A DNA stretch of 64,000 nt from positions 6,291,984-6,355,983 of the forward strand of contig NC_079914.1 in assembly GCF_024868665.1 (NCBI RefSeq), read 5' to 3'. The notes below the pieces were generated by a model. It was not told the origin of the DNA and searched no databases. It saw only the letters and a program-made list of their open reading frames with translations. The position numbers and the translations under genes are program-made. The stretch comes from Triplophysa rosa (taxonomy: Eukaryota; Chordata; Actinopteri; Cypriniformes; Nemacheilidae). Positions 38,098 through 50,339 of the stretch are shown one piece after another (the stretch's first letter is position 1; each line of letters starts with the position of its first letter).

Positions 38098-39053
38098 TTA
38101 AAGGCGCAGTTCTTAATTAACAGCGGCCACTAGCGTTGTATTATAGATTTGCCACGAATCGCTCAGTCCAAACACGACGGTGGCCACCACAGTACAAAAA
38201 GATGTCGTTCTCATGTTGACGCAGGGAAGAGATTTTGCGGGCATTAGAAAGACTGTAGAAAGAGCTATGACTTATGTATTACATAAAATAAAAGGTTTGT
38301 GGATTTTAAGTTTAAAAAGAAGGATAAAAGTCAGGCAGGAGCTGGACCTGTGTTAATATTATAAAGACTTTACAGCAGAGACAGGTTAGAATTAGCAGAT
38401 ATGTACTCAGATATCTATGGAGATACTTTCCAGCAGAGAGACGTTGGAGAGAAAGATCGTCTAAAAATCACCCCCGAGGAGGATACTTTGAATCGGATCA
38501 GTATGAGTAACATACTAACATACCAAGATATGTTGTTGTTGTAATATTAGCTGTGTGACGGAGCAGTTTTGAGCGTCATTGTTTATCTGGAACCGCTTTA
38601 ATATTGTACTCGTCCAGATACTGGAGAGAGAGAGCGAGAGCGCGTTGGAGCTGAAACTGGAGTGCGAGCGAGAGCGCGTTTTATTCTTTTACTCAATGAT
38701 GAATAAACTTTCACTTAATCCGCGGGTCACAAGCGTTCCGCACCGGTTCTGCACGATCCGTACGAATCACGGATCTTCCCGCGATCCATTTCACCACAAT
38801 ACCGCAGCGGAAAGGAAGAGGAAACGTGCATGTAGAGTTGTTTGTCCGTTTAGGGCTGCTGTACAAAACATGGCGGCGAATTCAATGTATGTAGGCCCGT
38901 TCTGTATGTAGATATAAACATCTTATTCTAAGGTATTACAAACTTAATGGTTCATTACGTAAGGTCTTTATACACCTCTGAAGAAATAGTTTTGTATATT
39001 ATATTGCATTTCCGTCAATAGATCCTCCTAAAAATGCCATATTGTTCCTTTAA
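38098..39053. mobile_element. TTAA-flanked element (T2/Kolobok-like), ~956 bp
   Basis: TTAA at 38098-38101 and 39050-39053, with ends 'aggcgcagttctt' and 'atattgttcct'. Its right part ('aaggtctttatacacctctg') is the reverse complement of 63725-63745, so the family has a second copy at the right edge of the window. The interior is partly GC-rich with no transposase domain. Confidence 0.65.
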
Positions 39054-39946
39054 GTCACAATTTCACACAAAGCTTATAATTATCACTAAATATTCATAAC
39101 GCATTAATATTATATACTGTATAAATGTTTTTTTAATGTTGAAAAAAAGAAAAAATAGAAAAATACATAAAAACTGAATTTAAACCTGCGCAGAACGGTA
39201 TAATACAAAAAGAAAACAGACAAAACAAAACGAACAACACCCAACGTATATTGACAGTCTGTGATATGTGGTTATCTTGTTTATTTAGTTTTACATGTTC
39301 TTGATAAGAAAAACAAGCATATAGGTCTATTTTACTCTGGTGAAAGACAAGCCGACAGCGGAGAAAACGCGCTGCTCTTCTCTAACTCCCTGTTTACAAA
39401 ACCCAGATCTGACAAGAATATCTGGCTTTATTGTTTAAAATGAAGTAAACGGGCCCCGCAACAAAGACGGAGCCATAGTGCTTGTTTTCCTTATAAGTGA
39501 CCATCATATGAGGAAGATATTTCCTGCTGATCAGCACGCATATAAATATTGTTTTCTTTGTCGTTCACGGTCAGTGTCTGTCTTGTTTAGCTTTGCATTG
39601 CATTTGCATCAATAAATAAGGTAGGCCTATTTATTTCAACTAAGGTAAGGAATCATAGCGCGTTTTAAAACAAACAAAAAAAGCATCCGTGCGAATTTAT
39701 TTACAGGCTGTCACTTGAAGGCAACGACCCTATTTGAACTTCTAGAAGGAAAAATCAGGCTTTTAGGTATGGAAAAATGTGCCAGTCTTATGTTAAGGCC
39801 AAATTCATTAACGTTAGTTGCAGTGAAATGTACATTTTCATGTTTCAAGTTGTTGAAATTAGCATTACTTCGTATATTTTTAACGAACGAATATGAATTT
39901 ACTCAGAACAACCGCTCCAAACAAGTTATGGTAATAAATTAATTAT

Positions 39947-41340
39947 CAGGGCTCTAGACTAACTTTTTGCACTGGTGCGCCTAACTTTTTTTCTTAGGTG
40001 CACCAGCACAAAAGTTAGGTGCACCCAAATTTTCGACCGCATCGCATTTAACATCGCTGTTCTAGCTCACTTTTTTTTTTAGATCGCTGTCCATATAGGC
40101 AAAATTGACTTGTAAATGATTAACTAACAATCTGGTCAACATAAAGTTCTTTATTTGAAGCACAATTCTACAGGAAAGGTAACTTACTGAAAAAGTGTTG
40201 GTGCTTAAAGTGCTTCACTGAACTGAAACTTCATCTCAAGATAAATGGACCAGGGCTTGACATAACCTGGAGGTGGATGGCTCCGTGTCAGAGCATTGCT
40301 TATGATTTTCGGACCGATCAGGCCTTAACTTAACATTATTCACGAAAAAGTTGTCAATCGTTCTTTTCATCTTCTCTCATCATCCGCGGCTACATCCACT
40401 CTGTTTAACTGATGGGCCTATAGGCTCCTCCCCTCTCTGTCTGACTGCAGCACACGCATTTTCACACGTACACACCAGAGGTTGCGCTAGACTTTTTATT
40501 GTCCGTTATTTTGACGGACAGGCTCGTAAAAAATCTGTCATAATCTATTATTACCCGTCACTATGGTGCAAGGTGGCGTTAGGTGGCGTTAGGTGGTAAT
40601 TAGTATGTTCGTGACGTCATCACGCTGTACTTGCGTCTCGGAACTTGTTGTATTTTAATACAACTGAATGCCCAATAAAGCCGTTGTTGTTTATATTCAT
40701 CTATATATTTCATGTTTTAATGTTTATGTTCATATGTGATTCGATCTGGGAAAAGTAGTTTACACAGGACTGGCGGGAAATGTGCATTGATACTCCTTCA
40801 TTCTTCATGTTATGTGGTTTACTTTGATAGGTGAACTGTCTTTCCCGCGTCCCAGCGCGACATCCGACGGGTTTTCCCAGATCGCATCACATATGTCTAG
40901 TCGGTAACAATGACAGGTGAAAACACGCACGTCCCTTCGCGAGCATATCACGCTCTAATGAAGGGAAACGGGGAGTTACAAATTGCCCTCATTGTAATCC
41001 GTCAAAATGACAAACGGACGGCCTTCAGATTTTTCCGTCACTGGTAAAAAAAAATCTGTCAATGACAGAGAATTTTCGTTTAACAAACACGTACAGGAAA
41101 ATCTGGACCACGGCCAATCAGAGGGGGGCCCGGCCCTTCACTATCTCTGATTTGTTTAGACAATGATATGGGCCTAATGTGTGTCTGTTGTTGAATCACA
41201 GGGAGACTTTCAGAGTCGCGGAGACTTTTTTTCTCCCTCGAACGGCTGGTCGCACCGGTGCGACCTCAGATTTGTCTTAGTCGCACCATTGAGAAATAAG
41301 GTCGCATGTGCGACCAAATTGGTCGCACTCTAGAGCCCTG
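39947..41340. mobile_element. hAT-like element, 1394 bp, nested
   Basis: The termini 'cagggctctagactaac' and 'ggtcgcactctagagccctg' share a 12-bp inverted repeat. The motif 'gcactggtgcgcc' recurs on the left and 'gcaccggtgcgacc' on the right. The flanks (ttaattat, attattgt) do not form a clean 8-bp duplication. It lies within the hAT at 38010-41771. The start of the window is the end of a relative. Confidence 0.75.
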
Positions 41341-42119
41341 ATTATTGTTAATAATTTAATATTACGTTGGTATTTTTATACCTAATGTAAGTAATGTTAA
41401 CGAATTCTGTGGCTCACCAGTTTTGAAACATTTTAATATGGTGATGTAGCCGAGCATAAAACGCGATCCGGGCATCCGGTGTGTAAACTTACATTTTTTT
41501 AAACAAGATTGCGATCTGAGTGAACAAGATTTAGGAACACATACAAATGATTTTTTTATATTTTCTGTATATTATAAAATCATTACAGATGAAGTGAAGA
41601 AGTGTTAAATAAGACGTGACAACTTTAAGGTCTTCTGTAGCGGTAACTTAACCTTGTGGTGACGCAGTTTTATTCTTATGAAAAATACGAAAATTTGAAT
41701 AGCATTTTTAATATTCGAATAGTTATTGCGGATCGAATATTCAAATTTTTGAACATTCGTGCACATCCCTACTTTAAAACGTGCACGAGTTAATGCGCGT
41801 GATCTCCGCCAATAAAGAAACATAAAGGCAGTCACGCATCACACAGATCTTGAGTGTCATTTTCTGTCCGCTGGTTTTGAGCTTTTCTTGTTATATTTAT
41901 TAGTTTTAACCTTTGTTATGGCAGGCTTACACGATCATCCTTTGATAACAGCTTGAGTGAGCACAAGCACTGAAGGGAGAGGCGGGGGCGCCAGATATTT
42001 TGGTTTCTATTTCATTCTTTTTTTATATATATAAATTTTCGGCAGCCGAAATTGCATTGATAAATATTTTTAGGCCTCAATATTTGTATTGTGTGATAAC
42101 TTTTATAAAAGCAATACTT

Positions 42120-42220
42120 GAGGCTGGTGCTTTATCGTAAATAAGTCCCGGCTGAAGGGGTTGTAGGCACAACGCTATACGCCTTTCAGTCATGACTTAT
42201 TTGCGATAAAGCACAGCCTC
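42120..42220. repeat. Small foldback repeat, 101 bp
   Basis: The left arm 'gctttatcgtaaataagtc' and right arm 'gacttatttgcgataaagc' are inverted with one mismatch, continued outward by 'gaggctg' / 'cagcctc' and inward by 'ggctga' / 'tcagtc'. Loop about 30 bases. A hairpin MITE of a kind frequent in fish. Confidence 0.8.
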
Positions 42221-42247
42221 TCGAACCTTACTGCTTACATATAGCTA

Positions 42248-42795
42248 GGCATGGGCCGAATACCGGTTTCAAGGTATACCAAGGTTTGAAAGAATCAAGG
42301 TTTTAAAACCACTAACATTTTCTGTGATACCGTTTCTAAGGTATGAGCTGTGTTTACACAAAAATACGTAGTTAAGTCATGTAATGCATTGTTTGATGTT
42401 TAGGCCTAATATATGGGGTATGACAAAAATATATATTTTTAAAGAGTATTATCATTTTATAGCTTTATTTTTAGCTGACATACAGGTACATCTAAAAAAA
42501 TAGAATATTGTGAAAAAGGTGAATATTTTTTGTCACTCATTTCAGAAAGTGAAACCCATGAAATGAACAGTGATTACCGTCCAAAAAATGACCTTATATT
42601 TCATGACCTTTCATCTTGCATCTCGAGATGAGTAGACAAGGTATTACACACCACATCAATAGAACTGGAGGAAATCACATTAGGAGTTTCTGCTGACCTG
42701 CCTCTTTATATGTCGACTTGCAAAGACTCAAATGCATTGTAAACAGGTCACTTTAATGTTAAAATAGCTACTTGTTTATTACAACACAGTATTAT
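42248..42795. repeat. Truncated hAT end and Tc1-type end fragment
   Basis: At 42248 'taggcatgggccgaatacc' looks like a hAT left terminus with the subterminal 'ggtatacc' style. No matching right terminus is found. At about 42483 'tacaggtacatctaaaaa' resembles the end of a mariner-type repeat. Both are fragments of non-coding elements. Confidence 0.4.
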
Positions 42796-43124
42796 AGCGT
42801 GTATCAACATTTCACGATACGATAGTACCTCGATATGAAGACTACGATACGGTATTTATTGAATTTTGTGCAGGAAAAAAAACAAAACAAATGAAGACTT
42901 GGAAAAATGTGGCATAAGTGTTTATTAAACTATGACTGAACAAAGATCACATTTATTATTTTTAGATTAGGTCATTTTAAAGTGCAAAGAACAGTAATAT
43001 AATAGCATTAAAATTAATAACATAAAAATTGAGAACATGAAACATGAAAAAATGAAAAAAGTTTGAGTTGTTTGTCGACTTTTAACAACTCACAACCAGT
43101 CAGGTACTCGCCTCATTCACTGCT

Positions 43125-43316
43125 TCACTCACTGCTATTTTTTTTTCTCCTCGTATCATCATGAAACTTTTCAGGGTGATGTAACAAATGGCTCTTCACA
43201 TTAGTCGTATTCCCCGAATTGTACTTCACCGCAGTCTGGCAGTGTCTGCATATTGTTTTTTGTCTGTCCGTCACCTTTTCTCGTTTCTTGTTACGGGAAA
43301 ACCGAAATGCTTCCAC
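43125..43316 (-). pseudogene. BED-type zinc-finger exon of a broken hAT transposase
   Basis: The frame contains 'KTICRHCQTAVKYNSGNTTN' followed by 'VKSHLLHHPEKF': the CxxC, N-T-x-N core and paired His of a BED finger. The upstream BED part is readable only in another frame, so a frameshift sits near 43290. The 5' coding part continues at about 44335-44385, beyond a nested hAT insertion. Non-functional. Confidence 0.8.
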
Positions 43317-43348
43317 ACATGCGATTTATAATTCGCTTTAGCTTCAAC

Positions 43349-44326
43349 TAGAGGTGGGCGGAATGGCCAAAAATCTATTTCAAGGAATGAGTAATTTTAT
43401 TTCACGGTAACGATATATTTTATGAAACAATCTCCCATTATAATTCTATATTTTATACCTCATTTTTCTTAGATTGATTTAACTAATTTATTTATTACAG
43501 TTCATTTAAATGCTCACCATAGTTAAAATGTAGGTAAGTTATGAAAATGTACTAAAGATATCAAATTAAGTTCTGATAATCAGATGTATTATTTATTAAT
43601 ATTTATCTTCTGGCTATATCATATGTATACAGTAGGAAGATAGACAACATATATAACAATAAAGTATGAATATGCACAAACAATGAGAGTACAGTATATG
43701 ACTAAACTGGTGTTCATGGGGTCTGTACTGTAGGTCTTTATCGCTCTTCACTCTCTATTAGATGAGCACTTTTAGTGTGTTGCGACTCTCTGTCTTTAGG
43801 TTTGTTTATTCTCGGGCTTGTTTTTGCACTGCGAGTCTCTGGTGACTCCTCACGCGTTTCCCAAAACTGGAGGTAGAGCGCATCACATCAAAGCACTCGT
43901 GCACGCGCTCGCGAGCATCATCGCGCATTTCAACGCAAGTTTCACCTTGGCTCGCCTGAAGTTAAACTTTATAAAACTATTAACAGCTTTTCAAAACAAC
44001 CTGACTTCTGAAATACGTGTTGAGAATGAGCTGTTTTAAATGCTGGCGCAGATCCCTGCACGAGTACTGCGGGTGAGAGAAGCGCCGGACTGGAGCGGAT
44101 CACTAAACTACAGACTGAAAGAAGGTCAAAAGAATGTTTGATACGTTCATTTGTTACGGGTGGATTAATTCATTAGTTTTTTTCAGAATAGCGCCTAATT
44201 TGCAGAGCGCAGAGTTAACCACACCTACTTATTTACATTCCGCGGAATACATGGAATAGAAAAATCTCTTACGGTTGACATTTTATTCCGCGGTAACCGA
44301 ATATTCCGTCATTCCGCCCAGCCCTA
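43349..44326. mobile_element. hAT element, 978 bp, TSD gcttcaac, inside a transposase gene
   Basis: The ends 'tagaggtgggcggaatgg' and 'cattccgcccagcccta' are inverted repeats with one mismatch. An exact 8-bp duplication, gcttcaac, flanks it (43341-43348 and 44327-44334). It interrupts the coding region of the surrounding BED-finger hAT. No transposase of its own. Confidence 0.92.
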
Positions 44327-44837
44327 GCTTCAACAATTTGTAAATCCGTTTCTATGCCACTAGCGGCATCCACCATTTTCGCTCAACTTGATCTGTAGCA
44401 GGCGGCAGCAGAGCGCAGAGGATGATGGGCACGCATGGGTTGATGGGAATTGTAGTTCCCGCGTCCCTCAACTCGCTCCATTCGGCTGAAAAAACTACAC
44501 TTTGCCTGGAAGATCTATCGTCATGCGACCACGATAGTATCGAAAAAAAAATGCTATCGCAATACTTCGATATTTACAATACCGTTACATAGGGCTGGGC
44601 GATATGGCAAAAAAGTAAACTCGATAGTTTTTTTCTATATTGATCGATAACGATATTTATTTCGATATATATTTAATTAAAAAACTGTATTTAAAAGAAT
44701 CTATTTTAAATACAGTTTATTAACAAAAGTTAACCTTTAACCAGTTAAAATTCAATTAAATTAATGCACTGTTGCAACACGGAGGATATTAGGCCATAAA
44801 CAACATGTACCAGTTCATTCAGTCTCATTTTGACTCA

Positions 44838-45363
44838 ATACGCCCTTTTCACATGACGTCACGCATCTTCCGTTCTGCCGCGAAGCAGTGTATCATTACT
44901 TCCGCTAGCACTCCAGTTCATAAGGTGGCGGTAATGCACCTATAAGCTGATTTTCCAACCGCCAGTAAAACTCAAGAAGAAGAAGTTACTTCCGCTAGCG
45001 CCTCAGAATGGAGTTTACCAAGTGGCTTGCACATCTGCCACAAATACGTATGATGTACAACGTCTTGCAGACAAATTTTCGCTAACGACAAGATCAAAGC
45101 TAGAGAAAGGATACAAATTCTTCGTTGAACAGTACCTGTTTGATTATGAAGGTAAGTGTTTTGTTTTCTTTTTGTGTTAGCGAAGGTGCTAGGATAAGTA
45201 CTTGAATACGTGTTCTGTCAGCTTTTTTTCTCACTGTTGTTAAATTCCAGCGCGACGGCAAAACGGAAGTTCTTCTTCTTGTTTGTTGCAAGACGGATGT
45301 TATGATGCACTGCTTTGCAAAAAGGCGTAAGTTAAGTGACGTCATTGTGAAAAGGGCGTATTG
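44838..45363 (+). mobile_element. TIR element with a captured ORF exon (possibly ISL2EU-like)
   Basis: The ends 'tacgcccttttcacatgacg' and 'cgtcattgtgaaaagggcgta' are inverted repeats of about 24 bp with one indel. Flanks fit a 2-bp TA target or a slightly longer repeat (caa/ttg). It carries the plus-strand exon fragment at 45008-45152. Such ends plus a companion ORF recall ISL2EU-type fish elements, which is inference. Confidence 0.65.
45008..45152 (+). pseudogene. Exon fragment resembling the second ORF of an ISL2EU/YqaJ-type element
   Basis: From the ATG at 45008 the frame reads 'MEFTKWLA', then shifts. The downstream frame (45022-45152) gives 'YDVQRLADKFSLTTRSKLEK' and 'GYKFFVEQYLFDYE' and ends at a consensus donor 'gaag|gtaagt'. 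This resembles N-termini of fish transposon proteins that carry YqaJ-like nuclease domains, but the nuclease part is absent. One frameshift and loss of the rest make it a remnant. The family is from memory and should be searched. Confidence 0.45.
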
Positions 45364-46646
45364 GAGTGTTCATTCAGTACATTCAACCAATGAAAGGGCT
45401 CCGTTACTGTGTACATTCGAACGCTATTGGCTCAGCACCTGCGCACATACATAACGCTGCAATAATGTCTTGCTCGAGTAGTGTGATTCATTCATTGTAT
45501 TCAGTGAACCTTAAAGACATCTCACATAAACTGTAGTACATTTCTTTAATCATGCAAGCATCTTACATACAAGGTTCAATATTTTAATGTGCACACAAAC
45601 TCACTTTATTACATCTCTAATCTGTACATGGCAGTGCTGGTTTGTTTCATATGCACCAGCTCATGTTAGCAGATATGTTAACGATGGATATAAAAACGTT
45701 TGTGCTTGAGTTTCGAAAGTAACTCGCTTGCAATTGCGCCTCAAGTTTGTTTTGTTTAACCGGCGATTGCGAAAAAAACAAGACACTTGATAAACCGCGT
45801 GATGACAACTCGAGGTTAGTTTCACCTTTGTTTCCGCTTCCAGTAATGTTTTCCTCCTCATGTCGAGTTTTCTTTGCCAAGTGCAGTATGAAATGGACTT
45901 TGTACTTTGACGCGCATGATAAAAGCTGCACGCTGACTGACTGTTGTTGCGTTTATTTCTGCTGTCTGTTAGACTGTAAGATTAATCCATATCGAGTCAA
46001 AATGCCAATAGCTTATCATCGTTTTTGAAATACATTCTATCGCGATTCGATATGATATCGTTTATCGGCACAGCCCTACCGTTACATCCATAGCCGATAA
46101 TAATCCAACAGTTTTCGTGTATTTGTATTTTTAGCTTATAGGCCTAATGTTGAATGACACTTTTTAATTAACTGATTTATTGTAGGGGTACAGAGTAACT
46201 TGCTTTACATTCTTTTAGCAGTCAGTTATAGGCCTAATATAGGCTATTCATGAAGGGAGAGGGCTCAATTTTTTGTTTTAATTGACTTTGTTCAATTTTA
46301 TTTTAAGCTATATTGTATTTTATTGAAAAGCAAGACAAATTATAAAAAGCACATTTTGAGCATTCAGTTTATGCAATAGTGGAAAAAATGGCTAAATAAA
46401 TAAAAGAATTGCAAAAAAACATGTTCGATATTCGGCCAAGTGTTTAATTGTTATTTGGCTTTGGCCAAGAATTTTCATTTCGGTGCATCTCTAATTTGAT
46501 CTCTTAAATTAGATGCAGGAAAGCCCAGCACAACTTACAGCCTTAACTAAGCTCCCCATAAATCCAGAGGCTGTGATATTTTGCAGAAAAGCCACTTGAG
46601 AAAGTCTCTTCTAAGCAAGATCACTGGTTTCGTACAACATGACTTC

Positions 46647-47877
46647 TAGGGCTGGGCGATATTGACCAAAATTCATATCTCTGTATTTTTTTGATGAAAA
46701 GCGATATCCGATATGTATCCGATATCCGATATGGAATAAATGTTTACTAGCAAGTCAAAGCCTCATGTGAGATGTCACAATCACCTATATTAAAATGGCT
46801 TGTGAAAAGAAATTCAATGACAGGGTTTTTTCCCTATTTGAAAACATACACAAGGTTTTTCCTGGCTCAAAATGAGGCGGAGGTGGTGCCATCCTGATCT
46901 TGTACACACACATGTAGGCCTACCGTACCTTTAAGTGGCTTAACCAAAGTGACTTTGACCTATTAAAAGTTCTAATAGAATTAGATGAAAATTACAATTA
47001 TTAAGTTATATAAAACATTAATTTTATTCAACCAAACAGAAATGTTTTTTTTTTAATCAAATAACGCATTTTTATCATTTTCAACTAACTTTTCAGCCCA
47101 CAATAGCCAACTGAATTAACCAGTCTTACTAAATGATCAAAGCTCATTCACATCTTGCATTCTCTGTGGTTCACTTTAAATGATTCAATGATCTCTTATA
47201 TTCGCTAGTGACTGAAAAGTTCAGTAGTTTAAATGAATCGGTTCAAATGAGTCATTCATGTGCGAGTCGTTCTAAACACAATGTGCGTTCATACTGGCGA
47301 ACTCGCTGTATACAGTATACGCTGATTCAACGATCCAATTGCACAGCTAAAGACATTACAATGATGTACGTCATGTTAATTTAATAAATTTCAAGAAATT
47401 AAACGTACTTGGATGCAAAACAAACAGCCGTGAAACACAGGCTGGCTCTTGTTCTGCATCTCTTTTTAGCGCCTCAGTGTGCTGATAACGAAACAGCGCC
47501 TCCACTGTGGTGTAATGTCGCAACTGCAGTTACAAATGACAGTCTGATAAATGCACGCAGCATTTCTTGTGAAGACTCACAACATACACAAAATTTTGGC
47601 GAGAGCCTGAGGCGGCACGACATTTGACACGACAATTTCTCTATGCAGGAAAAACCCTGCATACAGCTGCACACCACTTGTTTAAAACATGTAAATTGAG
47701 GGGGCCGTCCAGTTCGCGCGCAGAGTGCATGCGTACTGCGCATGTCAGACACCACAGAGCTGCTTCAAGTTGAACACACCCCATATAATACCTCGATATT
47801 AACGATATCGTCTAATCCCGCATCGCGTTGAAAAATTTATCGATATATCTTAAAAATCGATATATCGCCCAGCCCTA
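46647..47877. mobile_element. hAT element, 1231 bp, TSD atgacttc
   Basis: The ends 'tagggctgggcgatattg' and 'gatatatcgcccagcccta' are inverted repeats, with an exact 8-bp duplication, atgacttc, at 46639-46646 and 47878-47885. The interior has 'cgatatccgatatg' subterminal repeats and no transposase domain. Confidence 0.92.
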
Positions 47878-47885
47878 ATGACTTC

Positions 47886-50339
47886 CATGAGGGAAGAGTA
47901 AAACCAACCAAATATAGAAGATCAATACCACAACAAATAGAGAACCCAGTCCACCTTACACTGTCTTTTAAAAAACAAAAACTCTTTGCTTTCTAATGGC
48001 TCGAATACTTGTAACAGCAATGATCTATCATGAAGACATTCATTGTTTTTTCAAATCTTTTTTCAATATTTCACAACATTAAAACCGTTGTAAAACTACA
48101 GAAACATTCAATAAATTGTGCTTGTATTTTTGTTTATGGTTACAGCAACATTTTCAGTGGTAACCTGCGGGATGACCAAACAGCAAACACTGTAGTCACT
48201 TTCAGTATTGGGGCATCAACAGCACTCAACAACACACTGGAAAGGTATGTGCTTAAAAAGTTTGTGTCTTGACACATGCTGTAAAATGTTGACTACTTTT
48301 AATATTGCCATTCGGGCATTAGGTTTCTCTGCTTTTCGCCATGAGATTTGTCTACTAAAGACAAAGATATCTAATGCAGAGAAATAACTGACGTTATTAC
48401 ACAAAAATATATCGTATCGACTGTATCAGCCAATTGTTACATCTTTATTTATTAATTCCTTTCAGGTTTTGTACAGTGTTACAGTGCAAAATGCTCAAGA
48501 CTATTTCTGATTTGTTATAATTTATATATTCAAATGTTTTGCTATCTGGTTTGTCCCGAAGCACATCAAGACAACCTATAAAACAACACAGATTTCAAAT
48601 CTTGTCTGACACTGTATAACAAAATTTACATTAGTTCACATCCCATTAGAAGCTTTAAACATACAGGAAATAACTCAGAATAGCTTTATGCAGAAAACTG
48701 GAACAATTCTGGATATGTGTTGTGGGCGAAGACTGCTGAACAGCAGTGTGGGTCAGAGGTCATCCTGCACTATTTTCTCCTAAACATGCACACAAGAAGA
48801 CCATAGAGAAATGCAATTGTCCTTTAACACACTTCTTGAGTCCTTGTATCAGATCAACAGAAGATGCATCTCATATTTCTACAAATCAGTCCTGAAATCA
48901 ATTTATGGAGTTCTGCTTGTCTGAAAGAGTTGAAAATGACATATTGTAACATTTTCTGTAGAATTCTGTCAATACAGGCTTCAAGTCTAGTGGACAAAAA
49001 CACATGCATTACACATATCAGGTCATCTAGCCACATTGAGGGCCTTCACTTATTCTTTCCTCACGCACTTGATACGCAGCCTTTATTAACCCCGAAGTCT
49101 GACTACACAGATGCACAATGACAACAAAAACAAGCAGATCAACAGTTTTTGGTGAATTTGTTACAAATTGGTTATTTGGGTATTGATACGGGGCCTACAT
49201 GTAAATTATAAAACTATAGTTCAATAACAGATGTATATGTCAAATATAATGTGTTGTACTTCAATACACACCAACGCAAACCATATAATACCGCTGTCTA
49301 CAGCACATCTAAATGTGCATTCAAACAACCAAAGGGCAGAAGGCATTTGTACAGCAGCCTTATCTGATGTGTTAAAGTGCTCAGAGTGCAAAGCGTCTGT
49401 TTTGCAACATGCTAACCATTCCTTTCTGGTAAACCACACAAACCCCTAACCTGTCACGAACATCGGCTAACACGACATAGATGAATTAAAAAGTATAAAA
49501 CCTCTGTGGCTGCTGGTTTCGTCGTGATAGGTGTCATTATCAACAAACAGTTTGAAAGCTGGCTAAGGAAATCTCTAAAATAGCATTAGCCACCCTTCAG
49601 CTGGGGCTAACAAGCTAACAGCATTAGCGCAGCGCGAGACATTCACATAAAAGCAACACAAACCAAAATGTCACTTCACACTTCTCACCAGATGCGTACA
49701 ATTAGGATCAAGATGTCTCATCTTGACGAGAAGACAATAAATCCCAGTAGTTAGGCCTGTGAATTTTCGCTCTTGTCAGACGGGCCCGCTCTGAAAAACA
49801 AACTGTCATCCGCCAAACGGCACTCGTAGCAGCTCGAGCTCGAAGCGGGAAGAGCTCAATCCGCAACGAGTGCGTGTACTTGCGCGTGCGTGCTCGTGCG
49901 TTTACTTGCGCGTGAACGCGCAACAGTCGTGCTCCTCAGTCTGTTGAACTGACACTGATGATGAAGGTGTACTATTTGTACTTTACCCTGTCCCTTTTTT
50001 TGGTTAGTTTTTATTACGTAGCTTTAATTACTTTTACAAGAAATGTATACATGCTGTAAGAATGCAGTACGCGTTGGCAATGTTGAAAATGTTAACAATC
50101 ACCCTATAAAGCTTTGTTGACTCTGACTCTAGTCTATATGACCATTTTGGGACAAAATCACTATTTTGTTTACTGCCGGGTGACACCCAGACGCGTGCCT
50201 TGACCATAGATGGCATTCGCGGTACATTATTTTTTCTCTTAATTCTTTTATTTTCTCTTTTAAAAGCCTATGGAATATATATCAAATGATAAGAAAAGAC
50301 ATTCTTCACACGCTCTCACACACACACACATAGAGCAGC
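47886..50339. other. Probable shoc2 intron 1 / upstream sequence, no gene seen
   Basis: Mostly AT-rich without repeat ends I recognise. 49760-49930 becomes CpG-rich ('gcagctcgagctcgaagcgg') and may belong to the shared promoter zone of shoc2 and bbip1. No ORF here has a recognisable domain. Confidence 0.4.

Larger units (their letters stand above)
38010..41771. mobile_element. hAT element, TSD ctttaaaa, with two nested inserts
   Basis: The ends 'tagggatgggcatttttcaa' and 'ttcgtgcacatcccta' are imperfect inverted repeats. An exact 8-bp duplication, ctttaaaa, lies at 38002-38009 and 41772-41779. It contains a TTAA element (38098-39053) and another hAT-like element (39947-41340). No transposase is recognised. 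Confidence 0.9.
44590..46078. mobile_element. hAT element, 1489 bp, TSD ccgttaca
   Basis: The ends 'tagggctgggcgatat' and 'tatcggcacagcccta' are inverted repeats of the 'gcgatat' family also present at 7122-9184 and 46647-47877. An exact 8-bp duplication, ccgttaca, lies at 44582-44589 and 46079-46086. It contains a further inverted-repeat element at 44838-45363. Confidence 0.92.
42796..46094 (-). mobile_element. BED-finger hAT element, broken by nested insertions
   Basis: The left end region ('tcacgatacgatagtacctc', about 42796) and right end region ('caataccgttacatccata', 44576-44589 plus 46087-46094) have the subterminal pattern of one hAT family. A BED-finger exon lies on the minus strand at 43125-43316. 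It has been hit by a hAT at 43349-44326 within the gene and by another at 44590-46078 near the terminus. Outer boundaries are approximate, and no outer target duplication was established. Confidence 0.55.
37609..46497. mobile_element. Composite nest: split hAT-type element filled with later insertions
   Basis: The left end at 37609 ('cttcttggccgaaacc') is an inverted match to the right end near 46460-46497 ('ttggccaagaattttcatt' followed by 'cggtgcatctcta'). I read them as the two ends of one old element. Its own pieces would be 37609-38001, 41780-42119, 42221-42240 and 46087-46497. The expected 8-bp target duplication is not found, so an alternative is two unrelated fragments of the same family. 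The inserts are listed separately. Confidence 0.5.

Noticed and set aside
37609..46497. A clean 8-bp target duplication for the outermost nest element
   Set aside because: The flanks (gttgcatt and atttgatc) do not match, so the pairing of these ends is reported only as tentative.
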